Part shown: positions 1 through 11,440 of the stretch, one piece after another
Numbering within the stretch: the stretch's first letter is position 1
Layout of the letters: every line of letters begins with the position of its first letter
Source of the DNA: Chrysopilus asiliformis
Taxonomy: Eukaryota > Arthropoda > Insecta > Diptera > Rhagionidae
Length of the DNA stretch: 64,000 nt
Direction of reading: 5' to 3'
Assembly (NCBI GenBank): GCA_964034945.1
Contig: OZ035960.1
Coordinates: 31,922,368 to 31,986,367, forward strand
Position numbers and translations under genes: made by a program
The notes under the pieces: model-generated
The model's input: the letters and a program-made list of their open reading frames with translations, nothing else
Database searches by the model: none
What the model was told of the DNA's origin: nothing

Positions 1-1481
1 TGCGATATGAGCGAAATTACACCAGAAGACGGTTTTACAAACCAACGTCAAGGCGAAAATATTAAACCCCGAATGTTGAGTTCTTTGAATTGACCAATAT
101 TTCAAATCTATGTGAATAAAATTCTTTTTATACCACTTTGGTCTTATTTATCTTCATTTTTTCAACCAATTTTTATATTGGATTTTTGATCGAGGTTTTG
201 ATCAAGATATTCCTCATTAATAATTTCCTAATGTGTACAAATACTTCCATTTTATTTTGAGCCTCTAATTTTGATAAAAAAAAGTAATTGCAATACTTCA
301 CCGATCGCTAACTTGACATAAACTTCACGGAACGATCAAACAAATGTCATCGTTCCCAACTGAACGATTTTATCGTTCACGATGATCACAATACCGATTT
401 TTGGATTTGACATTTCAACGATCGATTTACGAAGCTCACAATAGGGGCCTTAGTTTGTGATAAAAAGAACTGTATTTTTTTAAAAACTTTTTTGTTTCGA
501 TACAATGTACAACAAAATAAAAACTTTATAATGTGACGAAATAATTTTTTTTATCATTACACAACGAAATAACGCAAATGTATAACTCTTCTGGGATTAA
601 TCGGCTTCATTAGATAGTAAAATTATGGACAAACACATTCGCAGGAAATTTCCAGTAAATTTTTGGTGGTGCTTTTGGCACTCGATAATTATTTCATAAG
701 AAATTTAGAATTTCGTAATCGTGTTAGAGCGAAATTGTGTTGTACGAGGCTTTGTTATAGGAGGATTACAGTATTATTCATTTGTTACTTTATCTTTGAT
801 TTAAGGCACAAAACCAAATTATTTAACATCCTTATTTTGGATCGTATATCACCAAATTAAACCTTCTTAAATGCTTAACAAATATGTATAATTTATCATT
901 CCTGGCTGGTTTGTCTGCTTTTCCATAAATATACATTGATAAATCTCATAAAAAACAGTGTAATAACAAGAGGTCAAACACCCATCAATAAGTGTCAACT
1001 AAGGGACAATATTAATGTTCAAAAAAAGGGATAAAATACCCTTCAAGACATACCCAACTAAATTTGTTAAAGTTGTGAATCTAAATTGACCCGGAAATCG
1101 TGCAGAGATACTGGCGTGAGTTGTGAAAATCCATTTAAAAAAAACTCCATCGTCATGCAATTTAAAATATTAAAATCTATGCTTTGGTTTATTATCGTTA
1201 CTTGTATGGGAAATGCGCCCCGTATATTTCACCTGACATGAACCTGCAAAGCAAACTAAACCGAACGGAACCAAAAACATACAAAAGCAAAGCATCCCCG
1301 AGGGCTGGGGGTGACTGGCAACTTGTCTCCAAATGCTAGCCAAAATTTACGCGGCCACATTGAATAGAATATATTTAAATATATATGGATTTATTATTAA
1401 TGCCGCAAAAATATTGTCTGACCGAACGAAAATATTTTTTTTTATGATTTGATTACTCATTTTCTATGCTGAAATTTCAGC
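1..1481. other. AT-rich stretch, no gene recognised
   Basis: I see no convincing exon, RNA gene or terminal inverted repeat here. The 1190-1360 part is somewhat less AT-rich and lies upstream of the small ORF at 1482, so it could be 5' flanking sequence. The end of the interval (about 1455-1481) reads as a pyrimidine tract followed by TTTCAG, a plausible splice acceptor. Confidence 0.4.
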
Positions 1482-1604
1482 ATGGCTGGACTTGTGACCA
1501 AAATGTTCGCCGGGTCGGAAATAATGGGACGAAATGGAGCCATCAATCGATACCTGTGGGGATTGTGGGCCATCTGTCAGGACGCATTAAAACTGTCATT
1601 TTGA
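1482..1604 (+). CDS. candidate 40-residue small protein
   Basis: A short ORF of 40 codons plus TGA. The ATG has a strong Kozak context (A at -3, G at +4) and lies one base after a good 3' splice-site sequence (TTTCAG), so the coding part could begin an exon behind a 5' UTR intron. The peptide begins MAGLVTKMFAGSEIMGRNGA and continues with the aromatic stretch INRYLWGLWAICQ before ending in LKLSF. That composition, an amphipathic N-terminus then a short hydrophobic segment, looks like a small organelle or membrane micropeptide, but I do not recognise the family. No poly(A) signal close downstream is obvious. It may be chance; the surrounding frames hold only shadows. Confidence 0.3.
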   Translation: MAGLVTKMFAGSEIMGRNGAINRYLWGLWAICQDALKLSF

Positions 1605-2100
1605 AAGACCTCACCATGATACGATATGATCACACTTTAGGTAATGTTCGATATTGTTCGGCATTTTGTATGTACACCATCGAAATTTTGCTACATCAAT
1701 TTGTTCTTTAAACATATTTTTATTGGTTCAAAAATACCGGATCATTCTTTACATTTATGTTTAACAGCAGATATTCAATGTCTAATTATATTTTTTACAA
1801 ATCCGGGGTATTTTTGTACACTGGGTGAGATTTTTGGGAGTTTTGATTGATATTTTAATATTGTAGATGTTGTTACATAGATTTTGGGACGATAAATATG
1901 TTTTATTGGATTAAACATTATTTTGCAAATGTGAAATTTAAATGCTTGTCAAATGAAAGGTAATTTTTTGTGAAAAAGGTCATACTGAGAAAGCTTAGGA
2001 CTCTCATTGTTGATTTTAGTATTCCTCAAATTTGAGGCTAATTGGACTTGTTTCCTGACATCGTAAAAATCATTTTGCATGCTGAATAATTTTTCGGTTT
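1605..2100. other. no gene seen
   Basis: AT-rich sequence between the small ORF and the first (GTCY)n repeat. No exon or repeat structure was recognised. Confidence 0.4.
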
Positions 2101-2410
2101 TCAAAAAAAAAAAGAATGATAAAAAACATTGAATTTTGCATGTCCGTCCGTCCGTCTGTCTGTCCGTCTGTCTGTCCGTCTGTCTGTCCGTCTGTGGCGC
2201 GGATTACGGGCGCTAGAGACTTGAAAATTTACGCAGATTCGTTCTTCGTAAAATGTAAGGCTAAGTTCGTTAATGGGCGAAAATTGACCATTAGGGGGGG
2301 TGCCCCCCATTCGAACGAAAACGTTTTTTGCGAATATCTCAAAAACGGTGCATTTTCAATAATTGCCAGATTGGCCACGTTGGCAATTATAGCTTTTGTT
2401 ATGTTTTGAA
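2101..2410 (+). mobile_element. mini-me/Helentron-like repeat, copy A (shortened)
   Basis: It contains a (GTCC/GTCT)n tract at about 2141-2195, then the conserved block GCGCGGATTACGGGCGC, a 'CATTAGGGGGGG' block, and an end with TTGGCAATTATAGC followed by TTTTGTTATGTTTT. The same order occurs in copies at 23283 and 26415. Compared with those, this copy lacks the 5' arm and about 180 bp before the 3' end. The 3' terminal inverted repeat (ATTGCCAGATTGGCAAT in the full copies) followed by a short tail is the layout expected of Helitron/Helentron 3' ends. (GTCY)n tracts are the known hallmark of mini-me/DINE-1 elements in Diptera. Confidence 0.6.
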
Positions 2411-3366
2411 AATACTTTGTAAAAAAAATTAAAAAAGGGCTTTTATTGTAAAAATTGCACTAAAAAGGGAAAAATAATTTTTTGGGCATTTTGTATCAGA
2501 AATAGAAGCAAGATAAATATTTATTTTAATTTATCTAGCTTTTATTTCTGATACACAGGGTCCCAAAAATTATTGTTTCCTTTTTAGTGCATTTTTTAAA
2601 ACAAAGGTTTTTTTTTAAAAGTCTTTTAAATTTTTTATTTTATTCTTTTTAGTCATTTCGTATTTGATTAGTACAGTAATCCCTCCAACTGCGCGGTAGA
2701 TACGTTCCACAAAGAGAGCGTGCAAATCGAAACCGCGCACTGTGAACCCTACTTTGTATGAAATTTTGGGGTTAGAAATATGTTTTTTTAAAGGAAAATT
2801 TAAAAAAAAACCGCGCAGTTCGAAATTTTTGTATTAAAAACTTAACCGCGCAGTTGCGAAACCGCGCAGTTAGAAACCGCGCAGTTGGAGAGATTACTGT
2901 ATGTCTTTCGCCACGTTTGTTTATAATTTTTAGTCTTCGAATAAATATTTTTAATATATTTTTATGGACTTTTTCACTCGAAAATCCGATTCAGCAATCC
3001 AAAAAACCCACGGATGAGATTTTTTCTGGAAAATTTGAGGAAAAGAATAATCACGTCATACTAACAGGACCTTCCGGTATCCTTACAGACTACCTAATGT
3101 CAAAATCGAATTTGGCGATCCGGAAAATGACCAAATGAGATTTTTCTGGAAAATTTCAGATAAAGATAATCAAGTCATCCTAACAGGACCTGCTGTTATC
3201 CTTACAAGGGCGCACTAGTGAAAATATAGTATTGTCATCGGAATAACGTATGTGTGCAAGATTTTAAGTCAATCGGAGGAGTGGAAGTGGGTCAGAATTA
3301 GATTCCGAAATTCGACCCTGACAGACAGGCAAACAGATACGAGGGCAACCTAAATAAAAGCTTTAA
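2411..3366 (+). repeat. dispersed repeat family B, copy 1
   Basis: It aligns by eye with 28941-29738. Shared blocks are a hairpin built on TGTATCAG/CTGATACA with a TAAATATTTATTTTA core, several ~90-bp modules ending in CAGGACCTTCCGT-like sequence, and a 3' end with GACAGACAGGCAAACAGATAC then TAAATAAAAGCTT. The copy is split by a pogo-like MITE (2674-2899) and its 3' end abuts a TTAA MITE (3367). A fragment of the same family is in intron 5 of the large gene (about 38100-38390). Confidence 0.6.
2674..2899. mobile_element. pogo-like MITE, 226 bp
   Basis: Terminal inverted repeats CAGTAATCCCTCCAACTGCG and the reverse complement of CAGTAATCTCTCCAACTGCG are flanked by TA (2672-2673 and 2900-2901). 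Ends starting CAG with a TA target are typical of Tc1/mariner, pogo/Tigger branch. The interior repeats ACCGCGCAGTT about five times and has no coding capacity. The second copy of family B lacks this insertion. Confidence 0.8.
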
Positions 3367-3602
3367 CACTCTAACTGCCACGTCAGTCAAAAAGGCCTGA
3401 CACCTAATTGTACACAACGGCCACAATGAAAATTATTAAAGTGTTCGCTGCAACCGCATCGATTTTTTGTAGTTGCACACATTTTATGGCAAGAAAATAA
3501 TATTTAGGTATAATTTTGTTTCAATTTTTTTTCTCTTAGTACCTTTCTGACTGACAACTAAATATTCGAAGAAGGCTTTAAACTGTCGTGGCAGTTAGAG
3601 TG
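3367..3602. mobile_element. piggyBac-like MITE, 236 bp
   Basis: Perfect 16-bp inverted termini CACTCTAACTGCCACG are flanked on both sides by TTAA (3363-3366, 3603-3606), the target of piggyBac transposases. No ORF of note. It sits exactly at the 3' end of family B copy 1. Confidence 0.8.
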
Positions 3603-3606
3603 TTAA

Positions 3607-5300
3607 AAAAGCTTGAAATTCACCCAAAAATTATACACCAAACTCGTCGAAGCCAATTGGAAAAAATTTCAGGTTTCCTTTAAGTGCCTTTTAGAAAAAC
3701 TAAAAAAAAAGTCTACCGACATTTAGTCTTCATAAAATAATTTTTTTAATGCAAAGCTTTTTTTCAATACAGAAAGAGGACATTTAGTCTCTATAACGTA
3801 GTTTAAGTTAAATCTTCATTAAAGGGTCTTTTGAAATCTTCCAACCTCGTATAATTCCAGAGGGAGCAATTAAATCGTCCTTTTTGGTCAAAAAATTATT
3901 GCACGAGTATAACACAATATAAAAGCGTTCTCCAGGTAAACCATAAAACTTTCTTCTATGAAATATTTATTTTGCCTTTGTGGCGCATTGTGTATTCCGA
4001 CGCAATTGTCTCACAAATCATTTCAAATAATATAAATATGAAAAGTTTTTGGGCACTGGCCTTATCGCGTGAACACTTTTCATCCCAATTTACTTTCACA
4101 TTATTCAAGCTCAGGCTATCCACTTTTTTCCATGGGTTTCCCTTTATTTATTTGTGTCGGAGTATAAAATAGAATCTTTGTTGAAAATACTTGATTCGGT
4201 TCCTTGAGATTTTTTTCCCCTCGGCAAGATTTTTTTCATCGGCTCGAAGAACCGAGGACAACAATCGTCCACCCAAAAGCTAAGAAAACATTTGACCTTT
4301 TTAGTATCATCATAAATTTCCCATTGAAAATGATTTTTTTACTTAAGAATCTGGCAGGAAGAATTCCAGCCAACGCATTTCCCTCATTTTAACCAATAGA
4401 ATTTTTCCCTCATCATTCCTAGAACGAATGGTCTAGAATTTTTTTCGTATTTCACAAAGCGTTAATATTTTCTTTTTTATCGGCTTCTGTTCAAAAGATA
4501 AACATGAAAAACGCTTGGGGAAGTCCTTTCTATAACCTTGATACTCCTTTTCACAGTACGACAAGAACGACCGAAAGCAAAAAAAAAAAAAAGAGTAGAA
4601 AAACCATTTGACTTGTTGGTTTAGAGTTTATTTTGCCTTCGCCATACTTTGGTTACTGACAGATAAAGAATAGGTTAAGGACCCCCATGACATTTGATGT
4701 TCCAGTTGAAAGGATTAATTCTAAATATAAAAAAATGTAAGAAAGAAACCTTCGAAAATTTGACAAAGCTTGAAAAAAGATTTCAAAATAGAAAGCATTT
4801 TAAAAATAGGGCATTTCATAAAAATGTGAACCTACATTTTCGCATTTACTACAAAAAGTTTGAAAATAACGTGTATATATGGCTTCATGGACGTCAATTT
4901 TAAGCATCCCTATCATAAATTGAAATACTTAATCCTTTCTGAATGGAATTCCTAGAATGAATATTTAATTTGATGCAAAATCCGCATTTCTATGGAGGAA
5001 TGAACCTAATTTTCAAGAAATTGATTTTGTTTGAGTAAAAAAGGTTTTATTCTTTTCAAGTTGCGGCATCTTTATATTAAATATAAAAAAAAAAGAATTT
5101 TTATACATCTTTAGTTATGGAGTTCTGCTGGACTGATTTGAATGACTCTTTTTTTTAATCGAAATGTGCCACTGCGTAGGTTTGCACATAAACTATCTAC
5201 AAGCGTGTACTATTTTTAAAGCCCAAATAATAGAATTTAAATAAGCAAAAATCACTGCCACATAACAAAAAATTGCACTGTTGTTAGCAGAAAGCTTCCC
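3607..5300. other. no gene seen
   Basis: AT-rich sequence with homopolymer runs. Several short ORFs (3972-4172, 4204-4392, 4694-4903) are rich in Phe/Lys/Leu, as random AT-rich frames are. No splice-framed exon or element ends were recognised. Confidence 0.4.
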
Positions 5301-5938
5301 AAACAATGTGATCTTGGTCGCAAAATGCCGGCGGCAAATCCGTTTATGCGAGGGTTTTTTTTTTGTGATCGGTCACAATAAAAACCGGTTGCAAATTGGT
5401 TACATTGTGACCGATTACAAATTGACCGTTGCAAATCGGTTACTTTGTGACCGGTCACGCAAAACCGTCACAAAACGGTTATTTTGTAACCGATTACACA
5501 AAATTACTTGTTGCAATTTAGTTACATTGTAACCGGTCACAAAAAAAGTCGTTTCAAATCGGTTAATTTGTGGCCAGTCGGAAAGTTGTTGTTGTTTTTC
5601 GTTGTTTTGGTATCAAAGTATAACAAGTGGTATTGAAGTATAAATAGGCATCTTTGCATCAAGAAAATCATATTTACAGCGATTTTTGACATGCACGTGA
5701 GATACAAGTTTACATCGACGTCACACTTGATCTGCCTCCCCCGGCACAAACTCCGGTACAAAACAGTTTCGCGGAAACAGTCGTGCAACCGTTACTTTGG
5801 AACTATAGTCACAAAAACCTGGGCAAAAACGGTTGCTCAACCGTTGCAACAACGTTGCTGTAATGTTGCAGTAGCAAATTTGTTGCAACCCAGGTTGTGT
5901 GACCGTCGTGCAACCGGGATGTGACCATTCTTGGTTAC
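5301..5938 (+). repeat. dispersed repeat family H, copy 1
   Basis: About 640 bp rich in variants of GTGACCGGTCAC, a perfect palindrome, alternating with AACCGGTTGCAAAT-like blocks in the first 280 bp, and ending in GTTGCAACCCAGGTTGTGTG. The whole order reappears inverted at 30121-30992. Clustered palindromes near the ends look like transposase-binding subterminal repeats, but no transposase was found, so the superfamily is unknown. This copy supplies the empty site for the foldback MITE inserted in copy 2. Confidence 0.6.
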
Positions 5939-6650
5939 TTAGACTACTTAATTAATGAGTAGAGGACTTTTTCTCCACTTTTTTTTAAGAAATTATAATT
6001 AGGGGGTTTTTTGGGGTCGCTAATCAAGAATATAATGCCTAAATTTTGAAATGTTTACAATATTTTCTCAAAAGTTTTGAGAAAATATTGTTAAGAGAAG
6101 TTTCCGGCTTGTTTAGGGTCTGACTTATACAGGTTTCATTGTAGTAGTATATTAGAATTAGTATACCTCGTCGAACCAATTGCAACATTTGAAAAAACAC
6201 TCTGGGATTATCAAAAAACCACAGAAGGAGAAGAATGCGCCGCAGGCGAAATTTGTTTGATACATGACTACACAGATATCCTACTACTAGATCGCGGCAC
6301 TCGAACAATTCCATACCAAAAATATGGGACAGCGTGACTATGGTTGTCCCATTTTTTCTTGGAACTTTAGTGATGTCAGATGTTCGAATCAGTTCTGAAT
6401 TTCTATTCAATTCTAAATTTAAAGTGGTATGTGGCAGCTCTGAATATTAACATGAATAATTGGTATAGGGATTGAATAATATTCCGTCGGGGACCTGCAT
6501 AAGCATTTTTTTCCAGAATTTTAATTTCCCAGAATTTACTAGCTTTGTCCCTTTTTCTCGTTATAACTTTTTGACGTTTCAGTGGTCTATTTGAGATAGC
6601 AAATGGCTTGATCTATTAGTAGGATATCTATGCATGACTAGTTCGAAAAC
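5939..6650. other. no gene seen
   Basis: The region holds a short inverted repeat at about 6058-6092 (CAATATTTTCTCAAAAGTTT and its complement). The 123-codon minus ORF over 6039-6410 includes that hairpin and has no recognisable domain. Confidence 0.35.
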
Positions 6651-7070
6651 ATAAGAAAAGCTACAATTGCCAGGGACCAATTGTCTAGTACTCTATATTA
6701 GGACAAACAAAATTTTTATTTACAAAAAAATCATTTGTATGAGATAGGGGAGAAGGAGTGATCCGATTGGATTGTTATGTAAAATCATATTCTAAAAACA
6801 TTTCGTCCTAATAAATTTTTCGGTACGATAGACTGTGTTCGAGAAAAAAGGGAAAAAGTATTCCTTTTGTATGGGGGAAAGGGGAAAAAGTGGACCAGCT
6901 GGAATTTGATGTACGGATGAGTTATGTAAAATCGTATTCAAAGTCCTGTACAAAATTTCATATCTTCAACTCGCAACTGCATAAAATTTTATATCTGCAG
7001 TTCAATTCTTTCGAAAGTTATTCACGGACAGACAGTAATATAGATGGATGAACATGCGGAAATCAAAATC
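6651..7070 (-). mobile_element. Helentron-like repeat, minus-strand relative
   Basis: It starts with AAACATAAGAAAAGCTACAA and a TTGCC..CAATTG terminal hairpin, the complement of the 3' end of the (GTCY)n elements at 23283 and 26415, and ends near CGGACAGACAGTAATATAGA, a decayed (GTCY)n tract. Similar minus copies lie at 34063-34430 and 39233-39480. Confidence 0.45.
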
Positions 7071-7154
7071 TTTTGTCATACCAAACACCTTGTTGTAATT
7101 AAATTTTGTGTCCGACGCGACGATTGGATCGACGCATTACAAACGGTATACTAA

Positions 7155-7779
7155 CAGCCTTATTCTGGCAAAGGTCACTAGTCACAACTCGATCACAAGA
7201 GTGAGGTGAATCACAAGTTGTGACTTTTTGGTATTCTCAGCGTTCAGTCACAATTTCGACTGATCTCAGCTACTGTCAAAACTGTGACCGACTCACAAGC
7301 AGGTAACAAAATAAAAACAAGACAAAAAGAAACTATTTCCTGCACTATTTAATTGAATGTGATATTTCCAGAGTACAACGGAGACGATTTCTGGTCAATT
7401 GACAAACAAAGAAGACTTTTTTGCGAAATAAGAAAATTTTTATTGAAAATGTTCAGGTTTCCAATAACATTCCACCTTTTTTTTATAATTGAACACGCAC
7501 GGCACACACGCACTCTCTCCACCATTTTCACAGATTTACAAATATTAAAATTACTTTAAAAACTAACAAAACCAAAAACTGAACTAAACTAAATAATCAC
7601 AAAGCGGCTGTCAAATTTATTCACCATTCTGGAATTATACTGAGGTGAATTATTTGTTACGTTTCTTGTGACCCAACGCCAAGAATATGGAATATTCGGT
7701 CAGTCACAAAGAAAGTAACAAGCCGATCGTCTCTAACGAGTTGTGACTTGTGACCAGTCATAATGCCAGAATAGGGCTG
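7155..7779. mobile_element. PIF/Harbinger-like non-autonomous element, 625 bp
   Basis: Inverted ends CAGCCTTATTCTGGCA / CAGCCCTATTCTGGCA, continuing into GTCACAACTCG on both sides, are flanked by TAA (7152-7154, 7780-7782). A TWA target duplication fits PIF/Harbinger. The interior has no recognisable transposase. A related end (TGCCAGAATAGGGATGT) occurs at about 35818. Confidence 0.6.
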
Positions 7780-7782
7780 TAA

Positions 7783-8870
7783 ATCTAATATACTCCGTAA
7801 CCATGAATCAAAAAATTTAATCATTCGAGGAACAAAACCTAATCGTATTTCAAAGATACATTAATATTTTACAACCTTAAAATAGCAGAATCTCGCTGAA
7901 AAGAGGATTGAAATAAGAACTTGTTCGATTCCTTAATGTACTACAAAAAGTTTCTATATAAAATCCCTTTTTCCAAGGGATTCTTTACGATGATCATAAA
8001 ACGGCTTTAAAGACCTTTTTATAAGATATCCGAAGACAGACATCCGCTCTTTTATGCTCATCCCCTCACATGTAGTCCTCAAAAAGTATTGAAAAAAAAA
8101 AGTTTGCTACGCGGCATTTGTTTTTAACGACGCTCAGCAAGGCAAAAATTCCAAGCAGAATTTAATAATGGAAATTATGTTCTTTTCGTCTCCCCGTTTT
8201 GTTTTAATAACTCATAGAATGCGGGTGAGTTGAATTATGAGACCATATAATAATGTGTCATGTTGAAAAAACCACATCCAAAGGAATACCACCGTCGCCG
8301 ATGGGGAGCAGACAGATTAAAAAATTTTGGAACTCAAAATCCACCATCACAAAATTAATTTAACGTAGATTTTTTTTTCCGTCATTTTAATTTCAGGGAT
8401 AAAAAAAACTCTGTGCTCTAATTAAGAAGTCAGGCTAAATAGCTTCGGATGTGCATTCAAGATAGATCTTAATTAGTTCCATTATAATGTCACAGCCGGC
8501 AGTCAATGTCAATAAGCTCATGGCTGTTGGTCAATTAATGACAACTTTTGTGTTCCTTCTCTTTTCTTTCTACTTCTCTTGAATAATTAAATAATGTGCT
8601 TTTCGTTTAATTTTTTCCTCTTGATGACGTTTTTCATCGCTTATATCCTCTCATTGATTTCTTTGGAGTGCAATTAAATCATTTTTTGTAGTGGTGATTT
8701 TTTTAGACTGATAGAACTTTAAATATAAGTAAAATTTGAGTCCATTTTTTTTTAATTTTAGGTGTTGACATTTAGTTTTTTAAAATAATTTTCGGCATAT
8801 GTCAACCACAACTAAATTTAATAAATCGCATTCGATTTCGACCACTTTTTAAAGTAAGTAACAGGAAAAC
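7783..8870. other. no gene seen
   Basis: Mostly repeat-free AT-rich sequence. The 8440-8560 part is of higher complexity. No ORF or exon supported by splice sites was found. Confidence 0.4.
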
Positions 8871-8874
8871 CGAG

Positions 8875-9335
8875 CCATGCTCGGCCACCTCAAAATCGTC
8901 CTTTTGCTGAAATTTTGGAGAGGTGAGACCTATCGATCTAGATAGGTATCACCTCTGTTAGAAAAATACACAGCCTAATCCACCTAACGGTGAGACGATA
9001 CCTTTCTTACATAATTAAACTTCATATGATGAATATAATTGGGTATATTGTTGATTTTTTTATATAAAAACATCAGGTTTGTAGTGGAAAAGTCAGGTTT
9101 GTCGTGGAAAAATCGAAAGCCCTTAGCCCCATTAGTAATACTGTAAAGTTTCATTAAGATCGGACCACCCAATTCGAAGATACCAGGCGAGGGGTATCGA
9201 GAGGAATTTTCTCAGAGGTGAGACCTATCTAGATCGATTCCTTGTCCCCGAAAATCCCTAACCCACAAGTTTCGTGAAAATCGTTAGGCGGATTTTCGAG
9301 ATCGTTGTGCAGACAGACATTCCTCGTATTATAAT
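8875..9335. repeat. dispersed repeat with AGAGGTGAGACCTATC palindrome
   Basis: An imperfect palindrome at about 8921-8957 has 16-nt arms AGAGGTGAGACCTATC around GATCTA; the same arm recurs at about 9215. The 3' part carries the block 'CCCACAAGTTTCGTGAAAATC' followed by CAGACAGACA, of a kind often seen at the ends of insect dispersed repeats. Element class is unresolved. Confidence 0.4.
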
Positions 9336-9539
9336 ATTCAGGCCTTGTTTCTGAAATAGCACGAGTTATGTCGTTTTCTAAAGCGTCAATTGTTGCTGGT
9401 TTATCAGCATAAACCAGTGACCTAACATATCCATAGAAAATAAGCGGGATATCGAATTAACGTATAGACAAAAATATCAGTTATGATCAACACAAAACTT
9501 TCCTCTAAAATATTTAGTTCCAGAAAAAATATATAAAAA

Positions 9540-10035
9540 ATAATATTTTGTGTTTAACCATTGAATCATTTCTGATTCATGGTTTGTACGTGACCTTTCT
9601 AGCATTGAATTCTATTGGAATTTCTTGGCATATACACTCAGAAAAATGGAGGCTAACTCGACGACCTACATACGGCGTAATTGGCCTCGGGCAGGCGCGC
9701 GTTCGCCTGCATGTGGGCAAGTAAAACTGAGTTGACCTGTGGTCGGAGAAATTCTGAAATTAAGCCGCCAGCAGGTGAAGTAGGGCATTGGGAGCTGCAC
9801 GAGTTGACCTTAGATAGGTTAACTCTGACCGCTAGCTGGCTTACAGACACCTCTGTAAGGTCAGAGTTAACCTGACAAAAGGTTGACCTGGACATTTTTC
9901 TGAGTGTAGGTCTTTAAAAAAATAATATAACAAAATGTTAGATTATTTTTGTCGATGTTTTCACATACAAATTTCCCCCAACAGGTCAGGCATGTTGGCC
10001 CTGAAACACTATTAGGAGCCTGTTTCTGGCATCAT
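9540..10035 (+). repeat. dispersed repeat family G, copy 1
   Basis: Shares an ordered set of blocks with the complement of 61285-61515: GTGTTTAACCATTGAA, TTTCTGATTCATGGTTT, CTATTGGAATTTCTT, GATGTTTTCACAT and AGGAGCCTGTTTCTGG. It is interrupted by the TA-flanked MITE at 9635-9906, which the other copy lacks. Confidence 0.6.
9635..9906. mobile_element. Tc1/mariner-type MITE, 272 bp
   Basis: Inverted ends CACTCAGAAAAATG are flanked by TA on each side (9633-9634, 9907-9908). The interior is GC-richer than its surroundings and repeats GTTAACTCTGACC-like motifs in both orientations. The paralogous repeat at 61285-61515 has the uninterrupted site with one TA. Confidence 0.75.
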
Positions 10036-10254
10036 TTTGGCAGCCAGGAAATTCCAGTAAAAAATATTTTTTCAAATATTTCAAGAACTGTTAAAGGTAT
10101 GTAAAAACTGTTTAAGGAAAAAATATAGAAAATTTTACATTCTTTGAATTTTGTTATATCCATTTTTTCCCAAACGCGCGTAGTTTTCGAGAAAATTTTC
10201 AAATCATTTTATTTTTTTTTAAATATGTTGAGAAGCGTTAGAGATATGTAAAAA

Positions 10255-11097
10255 CAGTGTTGTTCCTCTACGCGTAGACTTTAATTGTCTACACTTCAGT
10301 GTAGACAATAGCGTAGACAATAAATTTGGGGTAGACAATGTAGACATTGGCGTAGACAATGTCGACTTTGCGTAGACAATGTAGACTTTCTCGTATCTAT
10401 CAAAACAAAGTTATCAGTGAGTCATATATTTAATTCTATACTATATAGGAAATGGCCAAGAAACAGCGAAGCGCTGGCGTCCCTAAAGAGTTAAATTTAT
10501 ATGAAAACTCGGTAACTGGGCTCCTCAGCGACACCAGAGCCGTGCTTTTATTGTCTTTTTCGCTTGTATGGGAACCTAACCTCATTTCCTATCGTTTTAT
10601 GCAGTAAGTACATGACCACAGTGAAATTGTGTTTTTTTTTTAAATATGGCAGGAAGGCTTAAAAACAAAGCATTTAAAGAGCTGGGCTTTGATTTAATCA
10701 AGGCCAACAACAAATACTCCGCTTTTTGCCTGCAGTGTAAAAATTTTTTGCAAAATACTGGCGAAAGCCGACTAAGAGGGCACAGGTAAAAGAACAAATA
10801 TAAAACCAAATTTCTAAGCACTTGTAAATTATTTTTTAGAAATGTTTGTAAGCTAAAAACCATAAAAAGCGGAGAAACTGAAACAGCAAATGAAAACGAA
10901 ACACTTTACTTAATTGTGGACGGCTCAGAATGTCTGGAAAATTGAAACAACTGTGCAATTTGATTCGGATCAGTATCCATTATTTTATTGATTGTCTACA
11001 TTGTCTACGCGTAGAGAATAGACCATTGTCTACAGTAATAGTCTACGCGTAGACAATGGTGTAGTCTACATCACGTAGACTACGCGGCACAATACTG
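10255..11097 (+). mobile_element. hAT element, deletion derivative
   Basis: Ends CAGTGTTG and (complement) CAGTATTG fit hAT termini. Subterminal clusters of GTAGACAAT / CTACGCGTAGAC lie at 10266-10395 and 10985-11090. A BED-type zinc finger ORF is in between (10646-10945). The left flank TGTAAAAA (10247-10254) matches CGTAAAAA (11443-11450) once the MITE inserted at the right end is ignored, which gives an 8-bp target duplication with one change, as hAT makes. The catalytic RNase H-fold domain is absent. Confidence 0.75.
10646..10945 (+). pseudogene. hAT transposase N-terminal BED zinc-finger fragment
   Basis: Two exons, 10646-10785 and 10840-10945, are joined by a 54-bp intron with GTAAAAG donor and TTTTTTAG acceptor; together they encode 81 residues. 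The peptide runs MAGRLKNKAFKELGF, then a BED-like finger with C-x2-C in FCLQCKNFL and H-x3-C in GHRNVCK. BED fingers bind the subterminal repeats of hAT elements, and such repeats are present on both sides. The dimerisation and DDE domains that should follow are missing: the ORF stops at 10943 and the right subterminal array follows. It may still make a DNA-binding peptide, but as a transposase it is broken. Confidence 0.65.
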
Positions 11098-11440
11098 CAC
11101 GGCAAAAAATCTTGGAGTGAATTCCAATCAAAACTGGATTAAGCTGGACCTATATGTAATCCAATGGAAAATTCTAATCCAATAATATGGATTGGAAATT
11201 TTTATAAATTTATTTTTGGTTTAATTCAGTATTAAAGTCTAAAATTTTGATTAAATTGTAGACATTAATGTTAAAAGTACTTAAGTTCGATACATAATAA
11301 AAAACTTTTCAAATATGACTGCAAAAAAGGCTAAAATATTTTCAAAAATTCGCATGTATTAAATTCGAATCCAAAATATGTATTAAGATTTCGTCAATAT
11401 AATTATTGGATTGAAAAATACTCCAGGATTTTTTGCCATG
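11098..11440. mobile_element. 343-bp MITE, copy 1
   Basis: Ends CACGGCAAAAAATC and (complement) CATGGCAAAAAATC. About 98% identical by eye to 54408-54750, with exactly the same length. It lies directly after the CTG end of the hAT element, flanked by TG on both sides, whereas the other copy is flanked by TA. High identity implies recent movement. Confidence 0.75.

Noticed and set aside
6039..6410. 123-codon minus ORF
   Set aside because: It includes a local inverted repeat and has no recognisable feature.
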